Shown: piece after piece, positions 24,734-32,771 of the stretch
Layout of the letters: each line of letters begins with the position of its first letter
How positions within the stretch are numbered: the first letter of the stretch is position 1
Assembly: GCF_020215645.1 (NCBI RefSeq)
Contig: NZ_CP084058.1
Span: 10,966,501-11,030,500 of the forward strand
DNA: 64,000 nt
Source: Nonomuraea gerenzanensis
Lineage (GTDB): Bacteria; Actinomycetota; Actinomycetes; Streptosporangiales; Streptosporangiaceae
Direction: 5' to 3'
Made by a program: the position numbers and the translations under genes
Notes under the pieces: generated by a model
Databases searched by the model: none
Told to the model about the DNA's origin: nothing
Seen by the model: the letters and a program-made list of their open reading frames with translations, nothing else

Positions 24734-26061
24734 TGAGGATCACCGACCAGCTGCGGCAGGCGGACGCCGGTTATGGCTGCGGCCAGGAGCTGTTCGCCCA
24801 AGGAGAGGCCCTGTCCGGCGTACTCCCAGTGGGCGATGACCAGGACGGTGTCCTCCTCGAACAGAGGGAGCCGCCCGGTGGAGATCTCTTCGGCGCGCAT
24901 GTGTTCTTCGCGGGCGGCGCGGAGCGCGCCGAGGGTGGTGGAGTAGCGGCGGCTCTTGGTGGAAAAGTGGCCGCGGAAGCCGAGCATGTGGGCCCAATGG
25001 ATGAGCCGGAGGTCGGCCAGGGCGGGTTGGCCGCCGAGGCGCAGGCAGGCGGCGATCAGCCGGCGGGCGTGCTCGCGCACCGGAAGAACGTTCAGGTTGT
25101 CGAGGGGTTGGATCCGCCGGTCCAGGGTGCCGACGCACTCCGCCGCCTTCGTGGCGTACTTGGCGATGTAGGCGGCTACGGCTTGGTCGGTGAGGTCCCC
25201 GGTCATGGTGATCTGGCGGGTGTCGAGCTGCGTGCCCCAGCGGAAGGCACGGCGCAGAGGCTTGATCTCTGCCGTCACTGCGGCAGCCGCGTGCTGGACG
25301 GCTTGGGCGAGTGTGTCTGCCGTGGCCCATGTCGGTGGTGGCGTGTCGGGTCCGTCCGGGCCGTCGAGGCGGATGACGGCGTGGAAGTGGACGACGCCAC
25401 GGCGCTGGTACTCGGCGACCTTGGCGAACGCGATGCTGACGTGCTCGCGCAGCGCCTTGACGGTCAGGCCGTTGAGCCTGGCGAAGCGGCGACGGAGGGC
25501 GAGGTTGAAGCGCCGCCACAGCTCAGGGCTGATGGCGTTGAACAGGACCGAGCCGTCGTAGTCGTAGCAGTCGGGGCACAGCGGTTCACCGAGTCGCGGA
25601 TCGTCGGCACTGTGCCGGTCGGTGCAGGACATCGTCCGCCCGTGCGGGCAGACCTCGGCGTCGCGGCGGGCATGGCACGGCAGGACCTTTCCGTTCTTCT
25701 CCCGCCGCGCGTGGACGACGCCGAAGGACGGCGCGGTGAGCGTCACGAACAGACACGGGTGTGAGGTGACCGTCTCGGGCACGCCCTTGCCGCCGACGAG
25801 GCCGGCGCGGACGAGTTGGTACGTATCGGCGCGGTACACCTCGGCGCAGGCCGGGCAGCGCGAGGCGCGGCGCGTCTTGCACGGCACGCGAAGGACGCCG
25901 TTGGGTTCGGTGGTGGTGCTGTACCGGTGCAGCAGGTGGCCGGTGGTCTGGTCGTAGTGCTCGACCTTGCCGCGTAGGTGAATGGGCTGTCGGCAGCCGC
26001 CGGTCCGCTTGATCTGGTGGGCCCAGCGGTTGTAGTCGGGGTCATGAAGTCGGGAGATCAT
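24730..26061 (-). CDS. repSA: RepSA-type replication initiator of the AICE
   Basis: 443 residues from ATG 26061; the frame is open to 26286, and a TTG 27 bases upstream is another option. It begins 'MISRLHDPDYNRWAHQIKRT', then 'GGCRQPIHLRG', followed by Cys clusters ('RCPACAEVY', 'LCPDCYDYDG') of a zinc-binding region, and 'RRGVVHFHAVIRLD', a histidine-rich HUH-like motif expected of rolling-circle initiators. The C-terminal half matches RepSA in helical spacing ('YIAKYATKAAECVG'). It would nick the element's double-strand origin so the excised circle can replicate. Head of the rep-xis-int operon. Confidence 0.9.
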   Translation of the reverse strand: MISRLHDPDYNRWAHQIKRTGGCRQPIHLRGKVEHYDQTTGHLLHRYSTTTEPNGVLRVPCKTRRASRCPACAEVYRADTYQLVRAGLVGGKGVPETVTSHPCLFVTLTAPSFGVVHARREKNGKVLPCHARRDAEVCPHGRTMSCTDRHSADDPRLGEPLCPDCYDYDGSVLFNAISPELWRRFNLALRRRFARLNGLTVKALREHVSIAFAKVAEYQRRGVVHFHAVIRLDGPDGPDTPPPTWATADTLAQAVQHAAAAVTAEIKPLRRAFRWGTQLDTRQITMTGDLTDQAVAAYIAKYATKAAECVGTLDRRIQPLDNLNVLPVREHARRLIAACLRLGGQPALADLRLIHWAHMLGFRGHFSTKSRRYSTTLGALRAAREEHMRAEEISTGRLPLFEEDTVLVIAHWEYAGQGLSLGEQLLAAAITGVRLPQLVGDPQ

Positions 26062-26182
26062 CCCGGCTATGGCGTGTGGGTGGTGCAAGATGGATCCGTC
26101 CTGTCCGGATGTGCTCTGGGTGGGATGACCCCTCACCTGGCGCGGAACTTGGCGGTTGTGTGGCCAGGTGAGGGGATCTCGG

Positions 26183-26302
26183 CTATGCGCCGTGGTTGTC
26201 GATTCCGGTGCCGTGGCAGTCACGGCAGGTGTCGCCGTCGCCGTCGAGGCCCGAGCCGTTGCAGGTGCAGCAGCAGCCGGGTGCAATCTCTTCTGACGTC
26301 AC
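26183..26302 (-). CDS. small Cys-rich protein (39 aa) with two CxxC-G motifs
   Basis: GTG start at 26302, two bases after the stop of the preceding small gene. The 39 residues contain 'CTCNGSG' and 'CRDCHGTG', DnaJ-type zinc-binding repeats. Small proteins of this kind are common between spd and rep genes in actinomycete AICEs; their role is not known. Too short to be sure, but the motif and spacing support a real gene. Confidence 0.6.
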   Translation of the reverse strand: MTSEEIAPGCCCTCNGSGLDGDGDTCRDCHGTGIDNHGA

Positions 26303-26304
26303 GA

Positions 26305-26466
26305 TCAGTGGCTCTCGCGCGGCGTGATCGTGAGGTAGATGCGGTAGTGGCGCGGTCGGTTCCTGGCGGGGAAGGCCCGCGACATGGACGTGACCGTGAA
26401 GTTCTGGCGTAGGTGGATCATGCCGAGGGTGAGTTCGGCGCGGTTGCCCTCGATGCGGATGCGCAT
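26305..26466 (-). CDS. small basic hypothetical AICE protein (53 aa)
   Basis: ATG 26466 is preceded by AGGAGGT, a near-perfect ribosome binding site. The product begins 'MRIRIEGNRAELTLGMIHL', contains many Arg/His and ends '..YLTITPRESH'. No domain is recognised; the basic charge would suit nucleic-acid binding. It sits in the same-strand run from traSA to rep, probably one operon. Confidence 0.65.
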   Translation of the reverse strand: MRIRIEGNRAELTLGMIHLRQNFTVTSMSRAFPARNRPRHYRIYLTITPRESH

Positions 26467-26478
26467 GGCGCGTACCTC

Positions 26479-26808
26479 CTAGATGTCGGTCTGGATGCAG
26501 TCGCGGTAGCTGTCCACGGCGGCGTGGTGGGCACGGGCGGCGGCGAGGATGGCGGTGAACTCGTAGGTGACCGGTCCGAAGGAGATGCTGGTCATGTAGT
26601 GGCCGTGCGGGAGGTGGTCGCGGTCGATGTCCGTACCGAGCAGGGCGGCGACCTTGTCGACCTCGGCGCGCATCTGTTCGTCGGTGTCGTTGGCGGGAAA
26701 GCCGCGGATGATGACGGGTGCTATGGAGGTGGGTACTTGCGGGTTGGCCTTGAGGAAGCCGGCCAGGGCGATCAGGCCGGCGATGAGGGCGTTTCGGTCG
26801 TTGTTCAT
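26479..26808 (-). CDS. hypothetical AICE protein (109 aa)
   Basis: ATG 26808 overlaps the stop of the upstream membrane-protein gene (4 bases). The product starts with a short hydrophobic helix 'ALIAGLIALAGFLKANP' and continues as a soluble mixed alpha/beta domain with 'DEQMRAEVDKVAALLGTDID'. Genes of this kind are regularly found after DUF2637/spd genes in AICEs, but have no assigned role. Confidence 0.7.
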   Translation of the reverse strand: MNNDRNALIAGLIALAGFLKANPQVPTSIAPVIIRGFPANDTDEQMRAEVDKVAALLGTDIDRDHLPHGHYMTSISFGPVTYEFTAILAAARAHHAAVDSYRDCIQTDI

Positions 26809-27479
26809 GGCGATTGCCTTTCGTGATTCTGGAACGTTCCACAGATGCTGAGCAGGTCGGATGCGAGTTGCTCGGAGACGCCCAGGCGGGCGCGGAGGAC
26901 GTCGCGGGTGATGGGCTTGCTGTGCCTGGCGTGGTGTTCGTCGGCCACTCGGCGGGCGTAGTCGACAAGCGCAGGAGAAGGTCCAGGCCGATCCACGTCC
27001 ACAGCCGGGGCGAGAGCGGGACGATCGTTGGCGGGAACGGTGGGCGGTTCATCGGGCTGAGGACTCAACGATGCTTCCGGGAATGAGGTGGGACGAGGGC
27101 CCGACGTCCGGCGTTCGAGCATGGAGACTGCGACGAGGAAAGCCGCTGCCGGAGTCGCCGCGGTGATCCAGCCCCAGACGGTCGGGTCGGCTTGTTGCAG
27201 GTTGGCAGCCAGGGAGAGGACGATGCCGCCGGTCAGGACGAGGACCGGCCAGGACATCGGACCGCGCCGCTGGCGCCCGGTCTTCTTGTCGCGCTGCCGC
27301 TCGCGGGCGGCCATGACGCAGGTGAGGTCGATGCAGACGGCGATCGCCCAGGCCATCCAGCCGGACTGTCCGTGTTCGCTGGCGGTGTCGCGGATGTGGG
27401 TGAAGGACCCAGCTCCGGCGATGAGGGCCAGGACGAGGACGGGGCCGGTGTCCATCAGCCAGTGGGCGAGGCGTCGCAT
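26805..27479 (-). CDS. DUF2637-type membrane protein, SpdB-like
   Basis: 224 residues with three to four membrane helices in the first ~110 ('GPVLVLALIAGAGSFTHI', 'WMAWAIAVCIDLTCVMAA', 'WPVLVLTGGIVLSLAANL', 'AATPAAAFLVAVSML'), followed by a Pro-rich linker and a C-terminal helix-turn-helix-like region ('RDVLRARLGVSEQLASDLL'). This is the DUF2637 layout found beside TraSA in AICEs, where such proteins are linked to spread of the element within the recipient mycelium. It lies four bases from the FtsK-like gene's stop. Confidence 0.85.
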   Translation of the reverse strand: MRRLAHWLMDTGPVLVLALIAGAGSFTHIRDTASEHGQSGWMAWAIAVCIDLTCVMAARERQRDKKTGRQRRGPMSWPVLVLTGGIVLSLAANLQQADPTVWGWITAATPAAAFLVAVSMLERRTSGPRPTSFPEASLSPQPDEPPTVPANDRPALAPAVDVDRPGPSPALVDYARRVADEHHARHSKPITRDVLRARLGVSEQLASDLLSICGTFQNHERQSP

Positions 27480-27483
27480 CGGA

Positions 27484-28854
27484 TCAGGCCTTCCGCGGGT
27501 CCGGGATGGAGTCGAGGAACTCGGCGAGGTCGGCGTCGGTCGGTGAGGTGGTGTGGCCGGCGACGATGTCCGCCCAGGTGGGCGTTCGGTCGGTGTAGGT
27601 GGTGGCGGCGAGTTCGGCGGCCTGCTCGCTGACGTAGAAGGAACGGGCGCGGTACCACTGGCCGTCCTGGGAGGCGACGATCGCGACGCCCGGCGTCTCG
27701 GCGGGGATGGCGCGAGCCGAGGCGAGGGCGGCGGGATCGAGGTCGCCGAGGGTCATGGTGGCGGTCTCGGGGTCGTTGACGCGGTGGCAGATGCGGCCGG
27801 AGCACTGGGCGCGGAGGGCGGTGACGCCGGGGCCGAGGTCGGAGCCGATGCGTTGGCCGCAGCAGAACAGGTAGATGCCGAAAGCTCGCCCGAGCTGCGC
27901 CACCCGGAGGAGCGCCGTCGAGGTCTTGGCGATCTCGTCCTTCTCGCTCTTGTCGGCCATCAGGTACAGCTCAGCCAACTCATCGACCAGGACGACGACA
28001 GGCACGGGCCGCTGCTCGTCCGGGAGTTGCCAGATGTTGCGGGCGCCGGCCTCACGGCACAGGGCCATGCGGGCGGTCATCAGACCAACGAGGTCATCGA
28101 GCAACGCGGTGCATTCACTTCGTGTGGTGCCCAGCGCCGAGAGGCGAGGACTGTACGGGGTGAACTCCACGCCGCCCTTGAGGTCGAAGCCGACCAGCGC
28201 GACCGGCTGTGGCGCGAGTCCTTGGACCAGGGCGTTGGCGAGGTTGGACTTGCCTGACTGTGTGGCTCCGGCGTTGATGTAGTGCGGGACGGTCTTGAAG
28301 TCGATGATCCAGGGGCCGCCAGTCTCCAGGCGTCCGACGATGACCTTGAGCAGTTCGGGCGAGGTCGGCAAGTTCTCGACCCGGACGAGTGGATCGCGGA
28401 CGGTGGCGGACAGAACGACCCGTCCGGGACGAGGGGACGAGACGCGGACCGCGTGGATGCCCCAGGAGTGGGCGAGCCGTTCGGCGGCGTCGGAGTAGTC
28501 GGCGGGAATCTGGCCCTCAAGAGTGTGCAGGGTGACCCGCCAGCCGTAGCGGGTGGGCTTGGGCAGCCACATGAACGGCTTGGTGTCCACGGCGATGCGC
28601 TGCCACTTGCGCCGGACGCGGACGACGCCGGTCGAGGCGACCAGGCCGGGGACGGTGGTGAACCAGAAGCGCTGCCGCTTCTTGGTGAGGTTGCAGCCGA
28701 GTGCGACCTTGCGCCAGCTGGCCCGTACGCTGATCGCGACGAACGGGAAGGCCACCACGAGCCAGAACGACGGGAAATGCCAGCGGCGCCAGGCCCAGAG
28801 CCCGGCCGCCGAAGCGGCCAGGACTCCGAGCATGATGAGCGTGGTGTCAGACAC
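27484..28854 (-). CDS. traSA: FtsK/SpoIIIE-type conjugal DNA translocase (TraSA-like)
   Basis: 456 residues. Two N-terminal membrane helices ('LIMLGVLAASAAGLWAW', 'FWLVVAFPFVAISVR') are followed by the motor domain: Walker A 'GATQSGKSNLANALV' (~residues 225-239) and Walker B 'PVVVLVDELAELYLMAD'. Actinomycete conjugation needs just this one hexameric motor, which pumps double-stranded DNA between cells. Its start overlaps the upstream gene's stop by 8 bases. Length and motifs match full-size TraSA proteins. Confidence 0.95.
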   Translation of the reverse strand: MSDTTLIMLGVLAASAAGLWAWRRWHFPSFWLVVAFPFVAISVRASWRKVALGCNLTKKRQRFWFTTVPGLVASTGVVRVRRKWQRIAVDTKPFMWLPKPTRYGWRVTLHTLEGQIPADYSDAAERLAHSWGIHAVRVSSPRPGRVVLSATVRDPLVRVENLPTSPELLKVIVGRLETGGPWIIDFKTVPHYINAGATQSGKSNLANALVQGLAPQPVALVGFDLKGGVEFTPYSPRLSALGTTRSECTALLDDLVGLMTARMALCREAGARNIWQLPDEQRPVPVVVLVDELAELYLMADKSEKDEIAKTSTALLRVAQLGRAFGIYLFCCGQRIGSDLGPGVTALRAQCSGRICHRVNDPETATMTLGDLDPAALASARAIPAETPGVAIVASQDGQWYRARSFYVSEQAAELAATTYTDRTPTWADIVAGHTTSPTDADLAEFLDSIPDPRKA

Positions 28855-29179
28855 GGAGCGGCTCCGTGCCCATCGGTAGGAGCGCGGCGGCGCGGTAGGA
28901 GATGCCCCACCGGCCGGCGATCTCCCAGACGTACCCGACCAGGCCGGTCGGGTTGACCTGCTGACCGGCGCTGATCGGGGGCTCCCCCGAGGTGCCGATC
29001 TTGACGAGCTCGATCCGGCCGAACTCGTCCTCGACCGAGACGGTGACTTCGTAGACGGTGTTGCCGTGCTTGTCGGTCTTGATCTCTCCGGTGTCCTTGT
29101 TGAGCAGGCGCGGCTTGGGCGCCTTCACGCAGGTGATGACGAGCTTGGACGTGTCGACAGGAATCGGGATGGTACGCAC
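28847..29179 (-). CDS. hypothetical AICE protein encoded ahead of traSA (SCO3933-like)
   Basis: 110 residues starting 'MRTIPIPVDTSKLVITCV', with a beta-rich OB-like pattern ('VYEVTVSVEDEFGRIELVKI', 'GLVGYVWEIAGRWGISYRA'). The gene leads the tra operon and overlaps traSA by 8 bases. Similar short proteins precede TraSA in many AICEs and may be ssDNA- or plasmid-binding regulators, but the role is not established. The operator palindromes at 29219 and 29288 lie directly upstream. Confidence 0.8.
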   Translation of the reverse strand: MRTIPIPVDTSKLVITCVKAPKPRLLNKDTGEIKTDKHGNTVYEVTVSVEDEFGRIELVKIGTSGEPPISAGQQVNPTGLVGYVWEIAGRWGISYRAAALLPMGTEPLRV

Positions 29180-29218
29180 GAGAGCTGGTCTCCTTCAGAG
29201 GCAGTGTTCTACTTAACA

Positions 29219-29303
29219 AGATACCTAGGTATCTAGCTTTGTAAACCAAGATAGCTGACTCGGATCGAGATTGCTTACAGGTTGCCCAGAGACCTAGGCA
29301 TCT
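29219..29303. promoter_or_regulatory. two operator-like palindromes between tra operon and korSA-like gene
   Basis: AGATACCTAGGTATCT (29219-29234) is a perfect 16-bp palindrome; AGAGACCTAGGCATCT (29288-29303) is the same site with two changes. They lie in the divergent intergenic region, next to an AT-rich stretch suited to promoters. In pSAM2, KorSA binds repeated sites to repress its own gene and pra; these are the natural targets of the adjacent GntR-type protein. Confidence 0.75.
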
Positions 29304-29323
29304 AGAAAGGCTAAAGTTGGGTC

Positions 29324-29707
29324 ATGGCATCCACCGACCGACGCCGGCCGTACCTGCGAATCGCCGAGGACATCCGGCGCGACATCGCATCGGGCCGCTA
29401 CGCGGTCGGCGAGCGCCTCCCCGTGGCCCGCGAGCTGGCCGAACGGTACGGCGTTGCCATGATGACGATCGGCAACGCCCTAGCCGTCCTACGCGACGAA
29501 GGACTCATCGAGACCCGCCAGGGAGCCGGCAGCTTCGTCAGCCGGACCCCCGACGACGAGACCGCCGGCCCGACTCCCGGCGAGCACAGCGAAGAGTTCC
29601 GCATCATCTCCGAGCAGCTGAGCGAGATCCGTCAGCACATGCAGAAGCTGACAGTCAGGCTGGACGAGCTAGACGCCCGGACTCGTCCTGATCAAGCCGA
29701 GAAGTGA
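29324..29707 (+). CDS. GntR-family repressor, KorSA-like
   Basis: 127 residues; ATG 29324. The N-terminal ~75 residues form the GntR winged helix ('IAEDIRRDIASGRYAVGERL', 'ELAERYGVAMMTIGNALAVL', 'GLIETRQGAGSFVS'). A short charged coiled-coil tail replaces a large effector domain, as in KorSA. It is divergent from the transfer operon and probably silences it through the two palindromes upstream, holding the element in the integrated state. Confidence 0.85.
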   Translation: MASTDRRRPYLRIAEDIRRDIASGRYAVGERLPVARELAERYGVAMMTIGNALAVLRDEGLIETRQGAGSFVSRTPDDETAGPTPGEHSEEFRIISEQLSEIRQHMQKLTVRLDELDARTRPDQAEK

Positions 29708-29813
29708 TCCTCTCGGTGCGCCGCTGGAGTTCGGCCAGGTCGACCGTGATCTCCGCCAGCTCACGTAGCAGGATCTGTCGTTCGATCTCACTGAGACCCA
29801 CGTACCACCCCAT
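29655..29813 (-). CDS. small coiled-coil hypothetical protein
   Basis: From ATG 29813 the frame encodes 52 residues beginning 'MGWYVGLSEIERQILLREL' with heptad-like Leu/Ile spacing through '..AEITVDLAELQRRTERI'. It overlaps the 3' end of the GntR gene on the opposite strand by ~53 bases and lies downstream of the XRE regulator. The regular coiled-coil pattern is unusual for chance antisense, so it may be real. Confidence 0.4.
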   Translation of the reverse strand: MGWYVGLSEIERQILLRELAEITVDLAELQRRTERITSRLDQDESGRLARPA

Positions 29814-29895
29814 TGTGTAGGCAGGACGCCGAAGCGCCCCCGGGTTACCTGACAGGTGGGGAGCCATTGCGCGGACAGCCCTCCGTCTTCCGTGC

Positions 29896-31110
29896 TCACA
29901 GCAGCCGCATCGCCTTGGCGAGATTGAGAATCTCGCGCTGACGATGCAGGTTGCCGCTGTCCCTCAGGTCGCGCACGATGTTGCGGACCAGTGGACGGTT
30001 CCGGACGTGCTGAGGCGCGATCCGGTCGGCACGAAGCAGAGCGTCTGCCGCTTGGTTGTCCTTCCTGTTCATGTGGTAGCCCGCCGCGGTGCAGGTCCAG
30101 TAGTGGGCCTGGCGTTCGGACGAGGCGATCTGGGCGACTTCGACGTGTTCGGCCCGGGAGATGACCTCGCGGGGCCGGCCCAGCTCCATGCTCACCTCTA
30201 CCGCGTGAATCGTGGTGTTCACCCGGTTGAACTGCGTCTGGAAGACGTTGCCGTCCCGCGGCAGCACCTCGGCGACCCTGCGAGCCTCCTCCAGGTGGCC
30301 CTCGGACTCTCGCTGGTCCCACAGCCGCGAGTACGCCACCGCGGCCCGCAGGTGCAGAGCGCCCCACATCGCCTTGATCGTGTCGCTCGCGCCTACGTGG
30401 GGTTCGATCTGGTCGATCGCCGACAGGGCCGCGTCCTTGGCCGGGTCAAGCTGCGCTTCGTGCAGCCATACACCACAGAGGTCCCAACTTGCGGCTGCGA
30501 CCAGATCCGGGGCACCGACCCGTTGTGCGGCGACAAGCTCACGCTGCACGGCTGTCCAGCCCAGGTCATGATGCCCTAGTAGGTTGGACGACACCCGCGC
30601 CATGTGGCAGGCCCGCAGCATCAGCGCCTCGGCCCGTTCACGATCGGCTGACGAGTCGTTGGTAACGGCGATCAGGTCAGTGAGGATGCCGGGCAGCACC
30701 TCGCCCAAAGCGGTGAACCTGGCGTCCTGGCGCAGCTGCTCGGCGAGGCGCACGTTCGCCTCCAGCTCCTGCAGCGGCCGAGGTTCTCTTGCCCTCCCGA
30801 GCAGAACCCCGCTGGGCAGCGAAGCCTGTTGAAGCGCGAGCCGGAGCGCCGGCACCGCCGCGTGGCCGGAGTCGAGTTCCGTCGTCTCGTGCTGGTATGG
30901 CTGGCCGGTGAGCTCGGCGACCTCCACCCCGAGCACCTCGGCGAGTTGCCCGACCACACTCATGCGGTCCAGCGGCAGCCGCCCGTTCTCCACTTTCGAC
31001 AGCCAGGAGACGGACCGGCCGACCTTCTCAGCGAGGGTGGCCTGATCCCACCCCTTGCGGTGACGCGCCCGCGCGATCCGCTGGCCCTGCGTCGCGTACT
31101 CTGTTGCCAC
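29896..31110 (-). CDS. XRE-family regulator with large helical C-terminal domain
   Basis: 404 residues; GTG 31110 with GGGAGGGG upstream. Residues ~10-65 are a lambda-repressor-type helix-turn-helix ('RKGWDQATLAEKVGRSVSWL', 'SKVENGRLPLDRMSVVGQLA'). The remaining ~330 residues are helical and TPR-like, the standard layout of Streptomyces XRE regulators that respond to a peptide or ligand. In AICEs such proteins often counteract or reinforce KorSA-type control. Targets are unknown. Confidence 0.88.
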   Translation of the reverse strand: MATEYATQGQRIARARHRKGWDQATLAEKVGRSVSWLSKVENGRLPLDRMSVVGQLAEVLGVEVAELTGQPYQHETTELDSGHAAVPALRLALQQASLPSGVLLGRAREPRPLQELEANVRLAEQLRQDARFTALGEVLPGILTDLIAVTNDSSADRERAEALMLRACHMARVSSNLLGHHDLGWTAVQRELVAAQRVGAPDLVAAASWDLCGVWLHEAQLDPAKDAALSAIDQIEPHVGASDTIKAMWGALHLRAAVAYSRLWDQRESEGHLEEARRVAEVLPRDGNVFQTQFNRVNTTIHAVEVSMELGRPREVISRAEHVEVAQIASSERQAHYWTCTAAGYHMNRKDNQAADALLRADRIAPQHVRNRPLVRNIVRDLRDSGNLHRQREILNLAKAMRLL

Positions 31111-31206
31111 GTCCGAGCCCCTCCCTCTCGCCGTCGCTTGCTTCGACGATAAGACGGGCGACCTGCGTCACTGGCAGAAAAACTGCCAGTCGGCGGGCAT
31201 GCGAAA

Positions 31207-31231
31207 CCGCAGGTCGGCCTTCGACCTGCGG
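31207..31231. repeat. third copy of the CCGCAGGTC/GACCTGCGG hairpin
   Basis: CCGCAGGTC (31207-31215), loop of 7, GACCTGCGG (31223-31231), located between the divergent promoters of the XRE gene and the end of the 31302 gene. The same 9-bp arms flank both tRNA attachment cores (13663, 49749), including GACCTGCGGTTTC in the reverse orientation here. Confidence 0.6.
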
Positions 31232-31301
31232 AAACGCTCGTCACAGATCAGTCTCAGATTGTGACGCTACGTGTGCGTGGCCTACGAGGTTCGGCGCGTC
31301 C

Positions 31302-31598
31302 TCACCTCGCTTCGCCGTTGATGAGCTGTCGCCACAGCGTCTCGGCGGCACTGACCTTGATGCGCGGGCTCTCGGCGATGAGCCACGGAGAGACCGACCG
31401 GTCGTACCGCCGAATGAAGCCCTGCCCGCCGGCCCGGCAGTCCTCGAAGACCATCGACAGGCATTCGCAGGTGTAGCCCCGGACGCGCGCCGGAAGCGGG
31501 CGGTCTTCAACCTCGGCCCAGCTGACCGGCACCGCGTCCGGCCGCGGCGAGGCGGGGTGCGTGCCGTGAAAGTCGTCGTCATCTGCCACAGGGCTCAC
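31302..31598 (-). CDS. hypothetical AICE protein with Cys motif (98 aa)
   Basis: GTG 31598 overlaps the stop of the upstream small gene (GTGA), with GAAGGA upstream. The product contains 'RVRGYTCECLSMVFEDCRAG' followed by 'GQGFIRRYDRS' and a C-terminal helix 'AAETLWRQLINGEAR'. Proteins with this order (Cys pair, GQxFIRR, terminal LW helix) recur in actinomycete integrative elements; function unknown. Confidence 0.7.
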   Translation of the reverse strand: MSPVADDDDFHGTHPASPRPDAVPVSWAEVEDRPLPARVRGYTCECLSMVFEDCRAGGQGFIRRYDRSVSPWLIAESPRIKVSAAETLWRQLINGEAR

Positions 31599-31786
31599 CG
31601 TCCTTCATGAAGAGCGATCACCAACAGAGCGCCGGCGGCACTCATGGAGACCGTGATCGATGAACAGGCGTTGGTGAGCGAGGAGCCATCTCCAGTCGCG
31701 GCGTGCGCACTCTCGGAGCGGCAGGCCGGAGCACAGCCGCGAAGCCCCACCCGGCGGGGCACTGGACCAGCACTCACCAACGCCAT
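31595..31786 (-). CDS. small membrane-type hypothetical protein (63 aa)
   Basis: ATG 31786 with GGAG close upstream; the end overlaps the next start by four bases, good evidence for a translated gene. The C-terminal helix 'SMSAAGALLVIALHEG' could be a membrane segment. No family is recognised. Confidence 0.5.
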   Translation of the reverse strand: MALVSAGPVPRRVGLRGCAPACRSESAHAATGDGSSLTNACSSITVSMSAAGALLVIALHEGR

Positions 31787-31825
31787 ATCTCCAAGCTAGC
31801 AAGCCTGTAACCCCCTGTCTACTCC

Positions 31826-32158
31826 ATGGAACTTCATGAAGCTCCAGGATCCGACGTGAAGGGCCGTGAAACGCCCTCCTACTCTCATACTGTGGCCAGA
31901 TATGTCGAGCACACGCGCACCTGGGAGTTCGACGAGGACCGTTCCCGTTGGGAGCAGATCCTCGAAGTCCTGAACCAGCGCATCGACTCGGGCGAGTGGG
32001 GGCCCAAGTTCAAGATCTCCGAGGTCAAGCTCATGGAAGAGTTCGGAGTCGCCCGCCCCACCATACGCAAGGCCATGGAACGCCTCAGAAGCGCGGGCAA
32101 GATCTACACCGTCCCCAACCTGGGCAGCTTCGTCAAAACCGGCAGCGAGGCCGAGTAG
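31826..32158 (+). CDS. GntR-family winged-helix regulator (short)
   Basis: Up to 110 residues; ATG 31826 is the longest start, but GTG 31856 or a leaderless GTG after the -10-like CATACT near 31890 is possible. 'RWEQILEVLNQRIDSGEWG', 'KLMEEFGVARPTIRKAMERL' and 'IYTVPNLGSFVKTG' form the GntR wing and recognition helix, with no effector domain. It heads a plus-strand run with the Nudix and kinase genes and may regulate them. A TTCATGAA palindrome near 31831 could be its operator. Confidence 0.75.
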   Translation: MELHEAPGSDVKGRETPSYSHTVARYVEHTRTWEFDEDRSRWEQILEVLNQRIDSGEWGPKFKISEVKLMEEFGVARPTIRKAMERLRSAGKIYTVPNLGSFVKTGSEAE

Positions 32159-32214
32159 AGCAAGAACGCCAACGTCCTCAAGGAGAGCGCCTCCGCGGAG
32201 TAGGCTCCGGGGAC

Positions 32215-32688
32215 GTGAGCCAGCGGATCGACTACTACAACGACCCGAGAGCGCCAGCCGCCAACAGCCTCGTTCCTTCCGTGAATGTCGTCGTCACCAA
32301 CGAGGCCGGCGAGCTGCTGCTCATCCGCCGCTCCGACAACAACAACTGGGCCCTACCCGGTGGCGCCATCGACCTCGGCGAGTCCATCCCTCAGGCCGCC
32401 ATCCGCGAGACCCTCGAAGAGACCGGGATCACCTGCGAGATCACGGGGCTGGTCGGCACATACAGCAACCCCGGCCACGTCATTCACCACACCGGCAACG
32501 ACGAGGTCCGCCAGGAGTTCTCTCTCGTCCTTACGGCGCGACCCGTGAGCGGCGAGCCGACTCCGAGCCCAGAATCCCGAGAGGTGCGCTGGGTGATGCC
32601 GGACGAACTCGACACCTACGACATGCACCGCTCCATGCGGCTGAGAATAGGCCACTTCCTGCAGGGCAACTGTCCCCACATCGGCTGA
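32215..32688 (+). CDS. Nudix hydrolase
   Basis: 157 residues from GTG 32215 with GGGGA upstream; the longer frame to 31948 overlaps the GntR gene and is rejected. The Nudix box is complete: G-x5-E-x7-RE-xx-EE-x-G in 'GGAIDLGESI...RETLEETGI'. Such enzymes cleave nucleoside diphosphates linked to other groups (NTPs, ADP-ribose, NDP-sugars) using Mg2+. Nudix genes are frequent in AICEs near pra. The substrate is unknown; possible interplay with the ADP-ribosylglycohydrolase gene elsewhere in the island is speculative. Confidence 0.9.
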   Translation: MSQRIDYYNDPRAPAANSLVPSVNVVVTNEAGELLLIRRSDNNNWALPGGAIDLGESIPQAAIRETLEETGITCEITGLVGTYSNPGHVIHHTGNDEVRQEFSLVLTARPVSGEPTPSPESREVRWVMPDELDTYDMHRSMRLRIGHFLQGNCPHIG

Positions 32689-32771
32689 ACCGGGCGCAGT
32701 CGATGGCACGCAGCTGCAACCGCGACGACCAGCCACCGCCCCTTGGCCTCCGTACACCGCTCTCAGGTGAA

